A stretch of DNA of 64,000 bases, taken from assembly GCA_008694505.1 (NCBI GenBank), contig VZDJ01007747.1, positions 6,604,399 through 6,668,398 on the forward strand, given 5' to 3'. The translations under genes were made by a program, and so were the position numbers. Below the pieces are notes generated by a model that saw only the letters and a list, made by a program, of their open reading frames with translations, ran no database searches and was not told where the DNA came from. Positions 52,901 to 64,000 of the stretch are shown one piece after another. The DNA is from Cyanoderma ruficeps (taxonomy: Eukaryota; Chordata; Aves; Passeriformes; Timaliidae). Positions within the stretch are counted from its first letter, which is position 1. Every line of letters begins with the position of its first letter.

Positions 52901-55900
52901 ATTCGACTGCTGAGATGAGCACAACTTTTTGATACAAACATAAGAAAAGATCAGCCATTTAGCTTAGAAGCTGGTATTATCAATTAATTCTTAGGAAATC
53001 CACTGAAAAGATAGAAGTGCTCTGGGCAGATTGGGGATGATTTTATGACATGTTATCTGTACTAAACTGCCCACCTTCATCCTCTGGAATTTTATCTGGT
53101 ACATAAAGAAGATGCAAAACTTCTCTGTATTCCAAGGAAAGCTGCTCCCATCAAATAATTTCAGCACCCTATATCTCGGCTACAATTTAGGGAGGGTTTA
53201 GGGGTACAGGACCCCAGCTGACAGGGACTCCTCCCTTGCAGTCTGGTTTCTGACACCCAAGCTACAGAAAGTGCAGTTTCTATCCATTTCCTAGTGGTTA
53301 GCTTTCACTTCAGACACCAGGCCTGTGGTGGTGACTATGTGCATTGCAAGCTGGAGCTTGTTTAAAGGCATGCTTAACTTAGGTTAAATGTGTGGCTTAA
53401 TTAAGGCATGTTTTATGCACTTCTGTCTGATAATACAAAAAGAAGGATCACATTGATCTGCTTGAAATGCGGCTGCTACATGGTGCCATGGAAATAAGTG
53501 TTAGAAGCTTTTGATTAATTTTCTTTTAAACTGTCCCAGTTTCAAGATCTACAACTAATAGGATCCCCATGAGACAAGCTTCTCAAACACAACACTGTTC
53601 TGGAAACTATGGTTGCAACTGCTCACAGTAAGAAGCTTGCAGAAGTTCCCAGTTGCTAGAAGTTTTTAATAAATTGGGGCTTTCAACTGGTTCCATGTGT
53701 TCCTACCAGACATATCAGCTTTTATGAAAACTTTTTCCCAACTGGAAGAAATCTGCTCTTGGAAGGGCCTGATAGGGTACTAGATTTTTCAACAACTGTC
53801 TGAATTTCAGTTCCAGATTGGCTGAAATCATAAACTATTTGGATTGTTTCATTGCTGACTATTTCAGTGGCGATATATTCTGTTCCAGCTGTAGTTGGCT
53901 TCAGCTGAATACACTTCGATATCGCACATATAATGAATATTCTTCTGCTGGTGGAGCTTCCAAACAGTTTAGTGATTAGCAAAAGTCAACAAAGTGAATT
54001 GTTAAAAAAATTATAAAGGCAATGATAATGTGCTAGTTTGAAAGTAAAGGGAAATTGCCTTCAGGGATACGTTCACATTATATTTTCTCTTTTCTCTTTC
54101 CAACACTGACCTAGAAAACTGAGGTTCTTGTGCAATTACAGTTACAGGAGGTGAGGTTTTTGAGAAAACTCTAAATTTTGCAAAACTAGTCATGCTGAGG
54201 TAAAGACATACTTGACTCCAGTTAAGTATCATTGCTCCTGAGTACAAAGTAGAATGTGAAACAGCAAATTTTTGATTTTACCCAAACTCTTAGCTTCCAT
54301 TATTTAAAACGTTGCTTACAAAACCATCCAGTGGAGTTGGCAGAAAGATTGAACATATTCTCAAGGTGTGACTTGTCACTTGGATTTCTGATACAGAAAT
54401 GCTAGTAATCTATGGTATCCTGAAGGGAAGAGAGGACATCACTTGTATAATTTTCCACTTGTTTGAAAATACTCAGCTTGTGTTAGTCCTCCAGAATCTC
54501 ACATTAAAATTTCCTTTTCAGCCACAATAAATGATATGCTTTTACACAGTCTGGAAAAATTGTTTAGTTTGAAAACTGCTGTGGAAATTTGCCCCATTCA
54601 AGGGTCAAAGAAAATCATGGAAAAATCCATGTGAGGTGGAACAGCCTCTGGGTGCTCGCTCAGGTGGATGCAGAGGCTGTTGCAAGACTGACATTACTGT
54701 GCACTGTCACCCAAATGTCCTTTCTCTAACAGAGGCACGAGTTAGAGTCACTGTACTGTATTTGCTCACAAGCACATTTTGGATTCACAACCAATCCCAA
54801 GTTAGCTTGGGATCCCCTCTGCCCATCTCATGAAATCAAAATTCTTGCTGAGCAGAGCCATCAAGTGAGATGCGAGGAATAAATATGTATTGAAAAATAA
54901 AATAAATCCTTTGGATGTTACCAGCTTAGCCTTTAATAAGGTAACTTTTAAACAGTTTTCCAAAGCTTAGATACCATGTTGATCTATTGGCATAAGTATC
55001 AAATAATTTTAAATAGAAAAATTATTTTAAAGCTCTTCTCACGAAGTGTCAGCCTAGAAAATCTGTACAGTGAATTTTTAATAGAAGCTAGATTTGGGTT
55101 AACTGGTTTTAGTTACCAAAGTATGAAGGCTGCCACATGGGGAAACAGGTCCAACAATTATTACAATGCACACAGCAATGTCAGACTGCTTATGCTATTT
55201 ACCTCATAGTTTCACAACATTTAAGGCTGGGAAAATAGAATTAATTAATCTTATTCAACATGTATTGCATAGGTTATGGTATTTCACTTAAACCAATTTT
55301 GCTAATTTTCTTTAAACTACTACTTTTCAATCCTCCAAAGATTTTAAATGACATATGAAATGGAACAAAATTCAGTGTTTCATGAACATTGCTAGACTCA
55401 GAAGAAAACCAGGCCAGCTCAAAGCACAACTTACGCATCACTGACAACCCACTTTTACTTTTGATTAAGAGAAAGGTAAAGAACATTTAGGTAATTGCAC
55501 ATCATCCTGCATGACCCAGGCAGGCAACCCACTGCAGCACAAGGCTTCCATCCTGTCACAGGCACCAGCAATTTGTGCAAGTGTCTTTTGATAGAACTTC
55601 TAAAGCTTTAGTGAGGTAATGACTGTTAAAGACAAAATACAGAAGAGCAGGCTGGGGAAAGGATCCTAGAAGCCGTGCAAATTCCTGATCAAAATTATGA
55701 TGTTAAAGGATAGAAATAAAATAATAGATATCTCTGGACATACCCTGATGTCAAGTCTATTTTTGCACACTTAGCTCAACTGAGAAAGAAACAAACTCTA
55801 TATTTTTTCATATTGGTCAAACTTCACAACTGCAACCAGGTCATGCTGCAGAGAAACAAAACCTGATCTTTTTCTGGCAGCTAGTGACAATTTCCTTCTG

Positions 55901-56778
55901 TGCTGTGGACTGGAGAAGTTTGAGTGTTGCTGAGCATCAGATGGTAGCTGCATTCCTTCAGGGCTGTTTCTAAGCTAAGAGAACAGCTCTCCCTTGCTTA
56001 CCATTATGCCACAATTAATGTGGGAGACGGTTCCTGGTTTTCAGAATTCAAAGTGAAAGGAGAGCTGCAGAGAGAGAAGCAAAGATCAGGGTCAGCAAGA
56101 AGGGCTTCTTGTAGCTGCCACTCTGCTCCATAGAAAGAAACCACATTGTCATTTTCCTGCTGGTTTGTTCCATATTCTTTACTGTTTCCGTTGTCATACA
56201 AAGAACTTTGGTCTGTTTTCAGTGTATTTCTCTCTATTTTTCTCTAAAAGTATATAATATAGCTGAAAATATAGAAACAGCCTTTAAGTTTTCCTTTTGT
56301 CAGAAAAAAAAGTCACTTATTAACAACTTTTAGTTCCTTATGATGTCATTTTCTAAAAAATAAAAAAGAGGAGACCCCCAGCAATACTAATTTGTCTTAA
56401 ATCACTAGTCTGTTTTAAAGGTTATGCAATTATTAGAATGTTGTTTCATTCTCTTGAACTAGAGTGGGGAAGGCATTTTAACCACAGACAAAATTCCAAA
56501 CTGGCAAATCCAGTAAGTTACTGCTTTATGATTCAATAATTTATGAAGCATAAGGAGTGCGAAGAAGTGTTGCCAGGCTGCCCAAATTTTTTAGTCTACA
56601 TTCTGTTTTATGCTATACAAATTGCAGTCTATCCAGTTTCTGATTAGGATAATTTGCTATCATTCCCTATGTCCATGTATAAAGCTTTTTTAGAATGAAT
56701 AATTAGTAGTTCACTTACATATATCACTTTCTGTATCAGAGTGAGCTTCATGAATTTAAGGACTTTTTCCTTCCCTTT

Positions 56779-56791
56779 TTTTTTTTTTTTC
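56779..56791. repeat. Poly-T tract
   Basis: A T run within a longer T/C-rich stretch. Nothing around it indicates a retroposon. Confidence 0.6.
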
Positions 56792-57518
56792 TTTTTCCTG
56801 GAATAGGCTGAGGCAAAAATCCATTGCCTGAGATAATCAATTTTCTTGTTCACAGTATAGCATAGCCGTGCCATTGAGACAACTTTAATGTGGCCATTAC
56901 AGGGCATTTTAGTAGCAGGGCACAAAAACATATTTTTGTACAAGTGTCAACAGTGCTGAAAAATGTATCAGTCTTTCCTTCTAAGTAAGCATGAGATGCC
57001 ACAAACCTTTGCAAGATCTTGCCTGAATCATAGATTTTCATAAATCAGAGGAATGGTTAAGTAACCCTGGCAATCCTATATTTGTTTACTTGCATAAGAA
57101 AACAGCTAAATAAAATCTAAATAAAATGAAATATCTTCTAAAAATGCAGTTTAGCTGCCTTAACAGCTGTCAAAAATTCTACTTGATAAACATGAGCCAT
57201 TTGAATAGCCTTTTGAAGCCTATTCTGCCTGCACTTCTATTGGTGGTGCATGCACAAGACAGATTGTGTGCCACATTAGCAACAACTTTACATCTCATAT
57301 TCAGACACCAATCTTGCCAAATCAGCTGCAGTTCTTCCTAGGAATGAACACTGTATGTTATACCCCAAGAAGTTCTCTCAGTAGTGTTCTCATGGCTGAG
57401 CAAATAACAAATATCATAATGTCTCTTGAAAAATTAAACAAATAAGGCTATGTTTAGATATCTTCTGAGACAATGATATTTTTTCTCTCCTAATCTTCGA
57501 TGTATTTTGCCATACATC

Positions 57519-58030
57519 AAGTACTGTGTCTAGTCCTAGGCCCCCCACTTCAAGAAGGACATTGAGGTGCTGGAGCATGTCCAGAGATGGGCAGTGGAGC
57601 TGGTGAAGTGTCTACAGAGTAAATCTTCTCAGAAGCAGCTAAAGGATCTGGAGTTGTTTAGCCTGGAGAAAAGGAGGCTTAGGGGGGACTTTATGACACT
57701 CTACAATTACCTGAAATGAGGTTGTAGCGAGGAAGGGCTCAGCCTCTTCTCTCAGGCAACAAGTGACAGCGTGAGAGGACACAGCCTTAAGCTGTACCAG
57801 GGGAGGTTTAGGTTGGACACTAGGAAGAATTTCTTCACTGAAGGGGTGGTGAGGCATTGGAATGGGCTGTATAGGGAGGTGGTGGAGCCATCATCCCTGG
57901 AAGCATTCAGGAAACAACTGGACATGGCACTTAGTGCTCTGATTTAGTTGAAATGATGGTGTCAAGTCAAAAGCTGGACTCAATGACCTTGCAGGTCTTT
58001 TCCAACTTTAATGATTCTGTGTTTCTATGA
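57519..58030 (+). mobile_element. CR1 LINE 3' copy with decayed ORF2 end
   Basis: About 510 bp of avian CR1, ending in ATGATTCTGTGTTTCTATGA, a degenerate form of the ATTCTATG tail. The body encodes the C-terminal part of CR1 ORF2, after the reverse-transcriptase core. In pieces it reads [15 protein letters not shown], then [15 protein letters not shown], then [17 protein letters not shown] and [11 protein letters not shown]. At least one in-frame stop (after LYNYLK) and early stops upstream break the frame, so the copy is dead. It is 5'-truncated, as most CR1 insertions are. No clear target duplication is visible, normal for CR1. Confidence 0.93.
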
Positions 58031-59670
58031 AATATTTTAATTCATCATTATACCTCAAAAGAAAGTGTGTCATATTCTAGTGACTCCCACATGTTTTCGC
58101 AGTCCTCATGTAAAGCTCTTGTAGGAGCATGGTTAAATATGACATTTCAGCTCACTTCACAGAGTCGAGTCTGTTTTATGCCTAGCACACGAGAGAGTTC
58201 ATTAGCTCTGCTGACAGTACACTGTGGAAATACACAAGGTTGCATGACATAAACCCCTTACCATACCAAACCATACAGGTTGTGGTTAGCCAGAGAAATG
58301 TTAACTTGTTTTTAAAAATATTTCTTATAAGGCAATTTCCATTTGCTGTGTTCCTGCAGAAAACAGTTCTGTTTCGTGCCCACCAGAGAAAGTTTACAAT
58401 GACATAACATCCAATGTTACAAAACTTGTCCTTTGGGCAAGGCAGGACATGTGCAACAGTTCCCAAATTCCCAAAACACATCTCAGGGCCCAGAAATATC
58501 CAAATGGAACACTTTTGCATTACTTTGAAGCCCTGAGGTAGTACACACCTCAAGTAGATCCATTTGGCTGCATCTGAAACCTGACAGGCTTAAATGTTCC
58601 TTCCTTTAGCAAAGTACAGGGTTCCTGAGGACAAGATTGCAAAAGAGAAAAATAAGATAATCAAATGAAATTCTAAATAAGACTTAAAAGAATTAATTAA
58701 CCTTTTTGATTTTCTATGTTTCCCAGTCATCTGCAATTTCAATGGCTGACAAATCTGCCCCCTCTATTTTTGCTTTAAGGTTCTCTCCATGTCCCTTGAG
58801 TACTCTCTCCCCATAATTTACATAGAAATTCGTCATGTTGTGATATTTTTAAGGCTGCTACAATATTTTGCAAGCCATACATCAAAAGAAGCACTTGCTG
58901 TTTGTACACTTTAGAAATGCTGCAGCCTGTTAGCACACTTTTAGTTCCCATCCAGGAGGCCACGTGTGACAGCTGACTGCACAGATGGAGATATGTCACA
59001 TCCTTTGTTTAAATCACCTCTCCTCCTTTCGACCCGGTTGTGTCTCATGCTTTCCCACTAAAAACTGTGGCTTTTTGACAGCAAATATGTTGTGAATCAC
59101 TAGCACAAGGTAGTGGAAAAAAATGGGACAAGCTAAAGCCCAGAGCTCTACTCTGTTGTAGCCTAGAGCAACAACAGAAGCATACCGAAAATAAGAGGGT
59201 TTCTCTCTTACAGAACAGGTTGATATCTCTAGTGAGCCATCAGACTGAGCAGGAGAACTGTCTAGGGAGGACAGGCAAGGTACCTAACCTGATGAGGTTG
59301 ACTGCATCTAGAAACTACAGCCCAAACATCCTCCAGAGTTAAAAATTCAATTAACAGCTTGCTGTTCTCACCCTCATGTACCTATACAACTGTGCATCTG
59401 ATCTGTGCACTTGCTCTTTCTGAACAGAGGCAGAATGGAATTGACACCATGAGACAGTCTGCTTTTAATAAGACCCTTCTGTTGTTGTAATGCAAAAGTC
59501 AATTCCAGTATTTGCAAGCACATTGCAAAGCTGAGGAGTTCAGAGAAACATCGGGGGGGAAAAAAAAATAAGAAAAAACAAACAAAGAAAGAAGTGAGCC
59601 TCACAATTGCTTATTTTAAAATCAGGTGAGGAACAGAAAAATTAATGATACCTTTTTTATTTGAAGTTGT

Positions 59671-59716
59671 GTTTAAATTTAGCCATGTTTTGTGTTTAAA
59701 TTTAGCCATGTTTTGT
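59671..59716. repeat. 23-bp tandem duplication
   Basis: GTTTAAATTTAGCCATGTTT plus TGT occurs twice in direct succession without mismatch. The identity suggests a recent slippage event or an assembly error. Confidence 0.88.
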
Positions 59717-59879
59717 GTTGTTACATAATACCAACAGCTGTAAAACTTTTAAAAAAATTAGGATCTTTACTTTTGTCCAAGTTTGTGCTAAGAGACTCAG
59801 ACTTTGTCCTACTTATAAAGCCACTTCAGATAAGGGTAGCCTACTTGCATCTTATTACTTTTCCAAAATAGCACAAAGC

Positions 59880-59899
59880 AAAAAAAAAAAAAAAAAAAA
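59880..59899. repeat. Poly-A tract
   Basis: A homopolymer of about 20 A, without N. No retroposon body is recognised to its left. Confidence 0.85.
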
Positions 59900-62615
59900 T
59901 CTTAAAAGAAAACTGACTGAGTGGGAAAAGGAATCTCTTTCCTAGAAAATTATTCCAGATGCAGCCTGCAAAAAAATTTACACAAACTAGAAATAAAAGC
60001 TTTCACTAAAATAACTATGGAATCTTATCTGGATTCTAGGATTTCTGCAGGTCCTCCGTTTCTTCTCTCACTCCAATAGTTTATCTGTGCTAGGCCTAGA
60101 GAAACAAAACAAAACAAAAATATCTGGCAAAACATTGTTAAAAACAGAAATTTCAGAAATTGTAAGTTCACATGGGAACCGAAAGCTGACAGTCTGAAAC
60201 TATTTCAAACTGCATTGAAGAACTGTTGCAAACAGGGTTTGTTTTCTCTTGCTTCAAGAAGGCCATAGGAATAGCCAAAGTTGTCTTCTTCCACTTCTTC
60301 AACACTGCATCCTAATTACTGAAAGGACACCTAGGAAATACTCACATAGATACACATTCTCCTCATGCAGTAAATCTCTCTCTCTTTTCACAGTGATTTG
60401 TTGATATTTTCATTCCAAAGATAGGGTGTGCTGCAGGAATCAGATGACCAGTGGATACAATAAAAATGTGGATTGTAGAGAACAAAGGGCCTGAGACTAT
60501 AAGGGAGATAAATGAGTACCTCACCTAAGGATTTCAGGGTATCAAAGAATTCCCAGCTCACATTCACTCACAACTGAAGGCATTTTTCTTCTTTATCCAG
60601 GATAAATGTTGCCCTCCATGTGTATTAGGCCTATTAATTGTTTTGTGTTTGATCAAAACCTGGTTAAATTGATTATTTTACTCTTTTTAATCAATAAAAC
60701 AGCCCCTCTCTTAAGAGTTCGACTACAAACAAAAGAAATTTAAATTTCAGTAACAGGAGGGGGTTTTAGTATTTTTCACTATTTTGCAACTTATGAAAAT
60801 GCGATTAATCCTAAAGGAAGTGAGAAGTTACTTTTTAAAATAAATTGTAAATTAAGGTTAAATAAAAGAACTTGTGAAGTAAAATTTCTATATTTTCTGT
60901 AAAAAGTGGCTTAGGAAGTAATAAACTTCCAATCATGCAATCACACTGAGATCAACAGATAATTTACAACTCAATCCTTCTAAATAAACTTTAAAATCAT
61001 CCTCTTTGGTAATGTTTCTATCATAGCTAAAACATTCAGTTATAACATATAACTGGAAAAGAGCGCAAAAAAATTTAAAATCTCAAGGACTCGCTCATCA
61101 TGAAAGCTGAGATTCTTTGGGGACATTCAACCATATCTAACAGCTGATACATTAATTTCCTTCCCAAATATTTCATCACAGATTATATTTGAATACCATA
61201 ATAAATGCAATGCAGCAGAGATTCCATGTAGTCCCCGAAGATTCCATGTAGGTTCTCCCCCAGTGATTTCCCCTCACTATCGAGCATGAGACCTGCATAA
61301 GGGGGAATGTGTGAGGAGAATGTGTATCTATGGAAACATCCACGTCCATTGCCAGGAGGTGCTATTAGTCACTACAGTAAAAAACAGCCAGAGAAATTAG
61401 GGTCTGTGTTAAGACAGATGAGATGAAAATCATCTCCAAAATTCACTAATCCAAACTCTTCAAACACCAAAGGTGCCTGAAGGGATTAGCAGCACCTAAA
61501 AAAAGAAAAAGAATCTTTAATCTGGGTGAGTCTGGAAGGTCCCAGTGCCTTCCAGTGCTCCTCAGCATGCATTTGCAGGTTCCCACAACCCTGTGGCACT
61601 GAGCAGGCACCAGCTTCCCTTGCTGTGCACAGAAGGGATGAGGCCCCCTAGAATAACTCACAGTGTAGAGCAAACTGAGCCCCACTGGAGCCACCTAAGC
61701 TACACTGACAGGCTTTAAGCACTGCTGGGTGAGGACCCGAGGAGGAGGATGGTGACAGTGTCTGTGCATCTCCTTGCAGAAGGGGACCTGAGACAACAGC
61801 TGTGTCCACAGTAGCTGGAGGGCAGCATTGGGAGACGCAGCAGCAGACACACTGCTGGACCCCTCCCCTGGCAGAGAAGGTGGATGCCAGCAATTACCTG
61901 GCACCATGGGCTGAGAGAAGCTCCATACCTCCAGAGCCAGAAGCCAAGAAGGGTCAGGCTGCTGAGCTCAGAGCTGGATAACGGGCCATGACCAGCCACA
62001 ATCCAGAGGCTGCTGGGTGTTTGTGGGAGCCTCTCAAGGATGCACAGCCTCACTGCTCCTTCCTTGTAAGCTGGAAGGCATTAACAGGTTCCCTGCATTT
62101 GATATTACCTACATATTTTGCGTCTTTTCCTCTTACCCACTGTGTCTGAATTAGATGAGTAAAGCTCTGTCCTCTTCTTATAGCAGGATAAAATAAAGGA
62201 ACTCCGGAGAAGATGAGAAGTTACTCCAGGTGGTATTTGAGGGTTAATGGAGTAAAATTTGCTTCTGTGCCTGCAGCTACTGCCATTCCTCTGCTTGAGT
62301 AATAGAGCCTTAAACATTTAAGTGATGGATGTTAGTGCATGCCAGCTGCAAACCAACAGAGCAGGCTGTAAACACATTTTACCCGTTTCTCTCTTTGTTT
62401 TTTAATGTGCTCTTTTTCTCAGCTGAGATGCTCTCGCCTCTCCAGCACTGATTCACACCGACATGAGCCAGCCCAGCCAGCCAGGCAGGGGAGGTACAGC
62501 CTCATATGACTCACAGTGTTCAGCAAGTTTTGGTCACCAGGTTTACAGGAGAACTGTGGTTAGCACCCCAGCTGCAGTATTTCACCATTGTAAATTTTCT
62601 CCCCTCTTCCTTCAG

Positions 62616-62765
62616 CTGGAAGAAGCCATTCTTGTATATCTGCAGGATTTTTTCATTAAGGTGGCTGATGTGCAAAAATATGTACCTTTACATACCTTCC
62701 AGCAGCAATTTCAAGAGAATCATGTTTCCATTAGATCTGAGGCAGAAGCTGTCACATTTGTGCAA
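62616..62765 (+). CDS. Candidate plus-strand exon, unidentified
   Basis: The acceptor is very good (TTTTCTCCCCTCTTCCTTCAG). It is followed by exactly 50 codons in phase 0 and then GTGATT after CAA. The peptide starts LEEAILVYLQDFFIKVADVQ and continues with FQQQFQENHVSIRSEAEAV. It would form an amphipathic helix followed by a Gln-rich segment. The frame also reaches an upstream ATG at 62463 (acATGAGCC, modest Kozak context) and a stop at about 62814, so a single-exon 117-codon frame is the alternative. No homologue recognised. Confidence 0.2.
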
Positions 62766-62816
62766 GTGATTTCTCATGGAGATGCAGATACTTGGTTTTC
62801 ACAGGGCAGAACTTGA

Positions 62817-64000
62817 GTTATTTTGTGAAAAAATCTATTTTCTGCCCCGTATTTGACAAGGCCATATTCCATAAATGAGACTGTTTTCTGTTCCCTAAGC
62901 AATGGGGCCTATGTGGGTGGCTCCAGCTCTGCCTCCTATCTGGGCTGCAAGCTTGTGCTGTTGGGAGCTTGTGGACCTGTCTCTGGTCCATCTTCTGCAG
63001 CTCCCAGCTGGAGCCTAGGCACGACCCACTCCTCCTGCTCTTCTGAGGCTGTCACTGGACCATGTTGCAACCCATGGTTCTCATACCATATTCAGGCTGT
63101 GGGGCAGTGCTGTGGGTGAGGGAACTCACCTGGGTCACTGTTCCTAAGGAAGCAGAGACAAAGCTGGTGGAGGACCCTGGGGACAAGAGACAAGGGGCTG
63201 ATAAGGCAGGTCTACTTTGTAGTTGTAGCAGCGCCATTGCTTGTAACGCCTCCAAAATGAGCTGTGTGAGGCTTGTTGGAGGCAAGGCTTCTTTTTTTGG
63301 GTAGCCACATTGCTAAACAAGGGGTGCCCCAGGACAGATCTGTGTCTAGCTGAAACAGTGAAAACAAAACGCAGATAAGACCAAGTTTCATTAGGCTAGA
63401 TGAACTAGGCATGTATTAACAGTGAATTTTTAATCTACTCTACATGTGCATCTTCCTGTTCTTATATACATTCTTGGTGGCTTACTTTTCAACTGATGAC
63501 TTCCAAAATGTAAAACCTATCTTAAATTTGACAACTGACTTAACTACTATGCAGTGTCAGTGGTTTCTTTCCCTCTTGCTCTCTCTCCCTGCTTGCAGTG
63601 TGATGGGTTAGTTAAGTGCTGAGGTGTTTGCTCCTTGCATGTTCCCTCACTAGGCCCCCACAATAAAACACACATTAAATTGAATTCTAATGCATCATCA
63701 GTGCCATTTATTATTTCCTTTTCTTCCTGCTCTTGAAGCTTTTCAGCTCTCTCTGCCCTGGAAGGTTCTGACTATCTGTAAATAAGGCTGGTAGCCTAGC
63801 AACATTGAGTGAATGCACTTCCCTTGCTGAATAACACTGGGCATAATCAAATCAGCTTCTTATGCTATCTGCGGCATTAACACTATGAGTTGAAAATAAT
63901 TACAAATATTTCATGTACATTTGCATTATTTTGAATTGGAAACATTTTTCAGATCTTTCAAAAGAAGTCTGTATCAACGAAGTGAAAAAGGAACATTCAG
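62817..64000. other. Right-end spacer
   Basis: Moderately GC-rich to about 63.3 kb, then AT-rich. Overlapping short frames on both strands at 62.85-63.4 kb have no splice sites or domains that I trust. No repeat recognised. Confidence 0.4.

Larger units (their letters stand above)
37692..57518. other. Twenty-kilobase AT-rich spacer
   Basis: No gene is supported. Several minus-strand frames between 41.6 and 44.8 kb look mildly protein-like and some have plausible splice sites (for example around 42.7-42.85, 43.4-43.6 and 44.36-44.75 kb, the last 131 codons). Their boundaries and phases cannot be tied together, and comparable frames occur on the plus strand (47.6 and 49.7-50.0 kb). A/C-rich low-complexity sequence follows the LTR at 37.87-37.94 kb, and a short poly-C run lies at 41.1 kb. 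No interspersed repeat was recognised. Confidence 0.45.
58031..62450. other. Spacer with a tandem duplication and a GC-richer block
   Basis: A minus-strand frame of 123 codons at 58182-58553 has no recognised domain. A 23-bp duplication and a poly-A lie near 59.7-59.9 kb. The part at 61.53-62.05 kb is richer in G and C and carries overlapping minus-strand frames whose Pro/Ser/Leu bias follows the base composition. No gene or promoter can be supported. Confidence 0.4.

Noticed and set aside
58182..58553. 123-codon minus-strand frame beside the CR1 copy
   Set aside because: Not part of CR1 by sequence, Cys- and aromatic-rich without motif, and no splice-site pair frames it.
1..64000. CRISPR arrays, bacterial operons, tRNA or rRNA genes
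   Set aside because: No regularly spaced repeats, no ribosome-binding-site-led gene runs and no cloverleaf or rRNA signature was seen. The repeat content is avian.

Overview
The window looks like nuclear DNA from a bird, most likely a songbird. It is AT-rich, has no dense bacterial-style gene packing, and holds three pieces of CR1, the dominant avian LINE. Two of these end in the diagnostic ATTCTATG-type tail and one lies in reverse orientation. It also carries two solo LTRs of endogenous retroviruses with short target-site duplications. One of them (37169-37687) closely resembles an LTR family I know from passerine genomes; that family match is from memory and was not searched.

No complete gene can be read. 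Nearly all the sequence is intronic or intergenic, so I list only a small set of exon candidates, each with both reading-frame and splice-site support. The best is 1313-1509 on the minus strand, with a GTAAGT donor and a TACAG acceptor. Weaker minus-strand candidates lie at 36910-37155, 34130-34295, 30637-30824, 23357-23421 and 13216-13424. The first four of these can be joined in phase in transcript order, which is why they are reported. None matches a protein I recognise. Two plus-strand stretches (36187-36357 and 62616-62765) look equally exon-like, so the false-positive rate of this reading is clearly not low.

Layout. 1-13 kb: exon candidates at 1.4 and 13.3 kb, an old CR1 at 2.8 kb and a single-N assembly join with a duplicated flank at 8.47 kb. 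13-27 kb: AT-rich spacer with a CR1 tail, a 14-bp-arm palindrome, a 20-bp tandem duplication and a poly-A tract with an N. 27-30 kb: an AAT microsatellite, a minus-strand solo LTR and a GC-rich, CpG-poor block. 30-37.7 kb: exon candidates, two RFX X-box-like sites 61 bp apart at 32.2 kb, and the second solo LTR, which sits 13 bp from a candidate splice acceptor. 37.7-57.5 kb: 20 kb of spacer with several open frames that cannot be confirmed. 57.5-58.0 kb: a 3' CR1 copy with decayed ORF2. 58-64 kb: spacer, a moderately GC-rich block near 61.5-62.1 kb and one plus-strand exon candidate.
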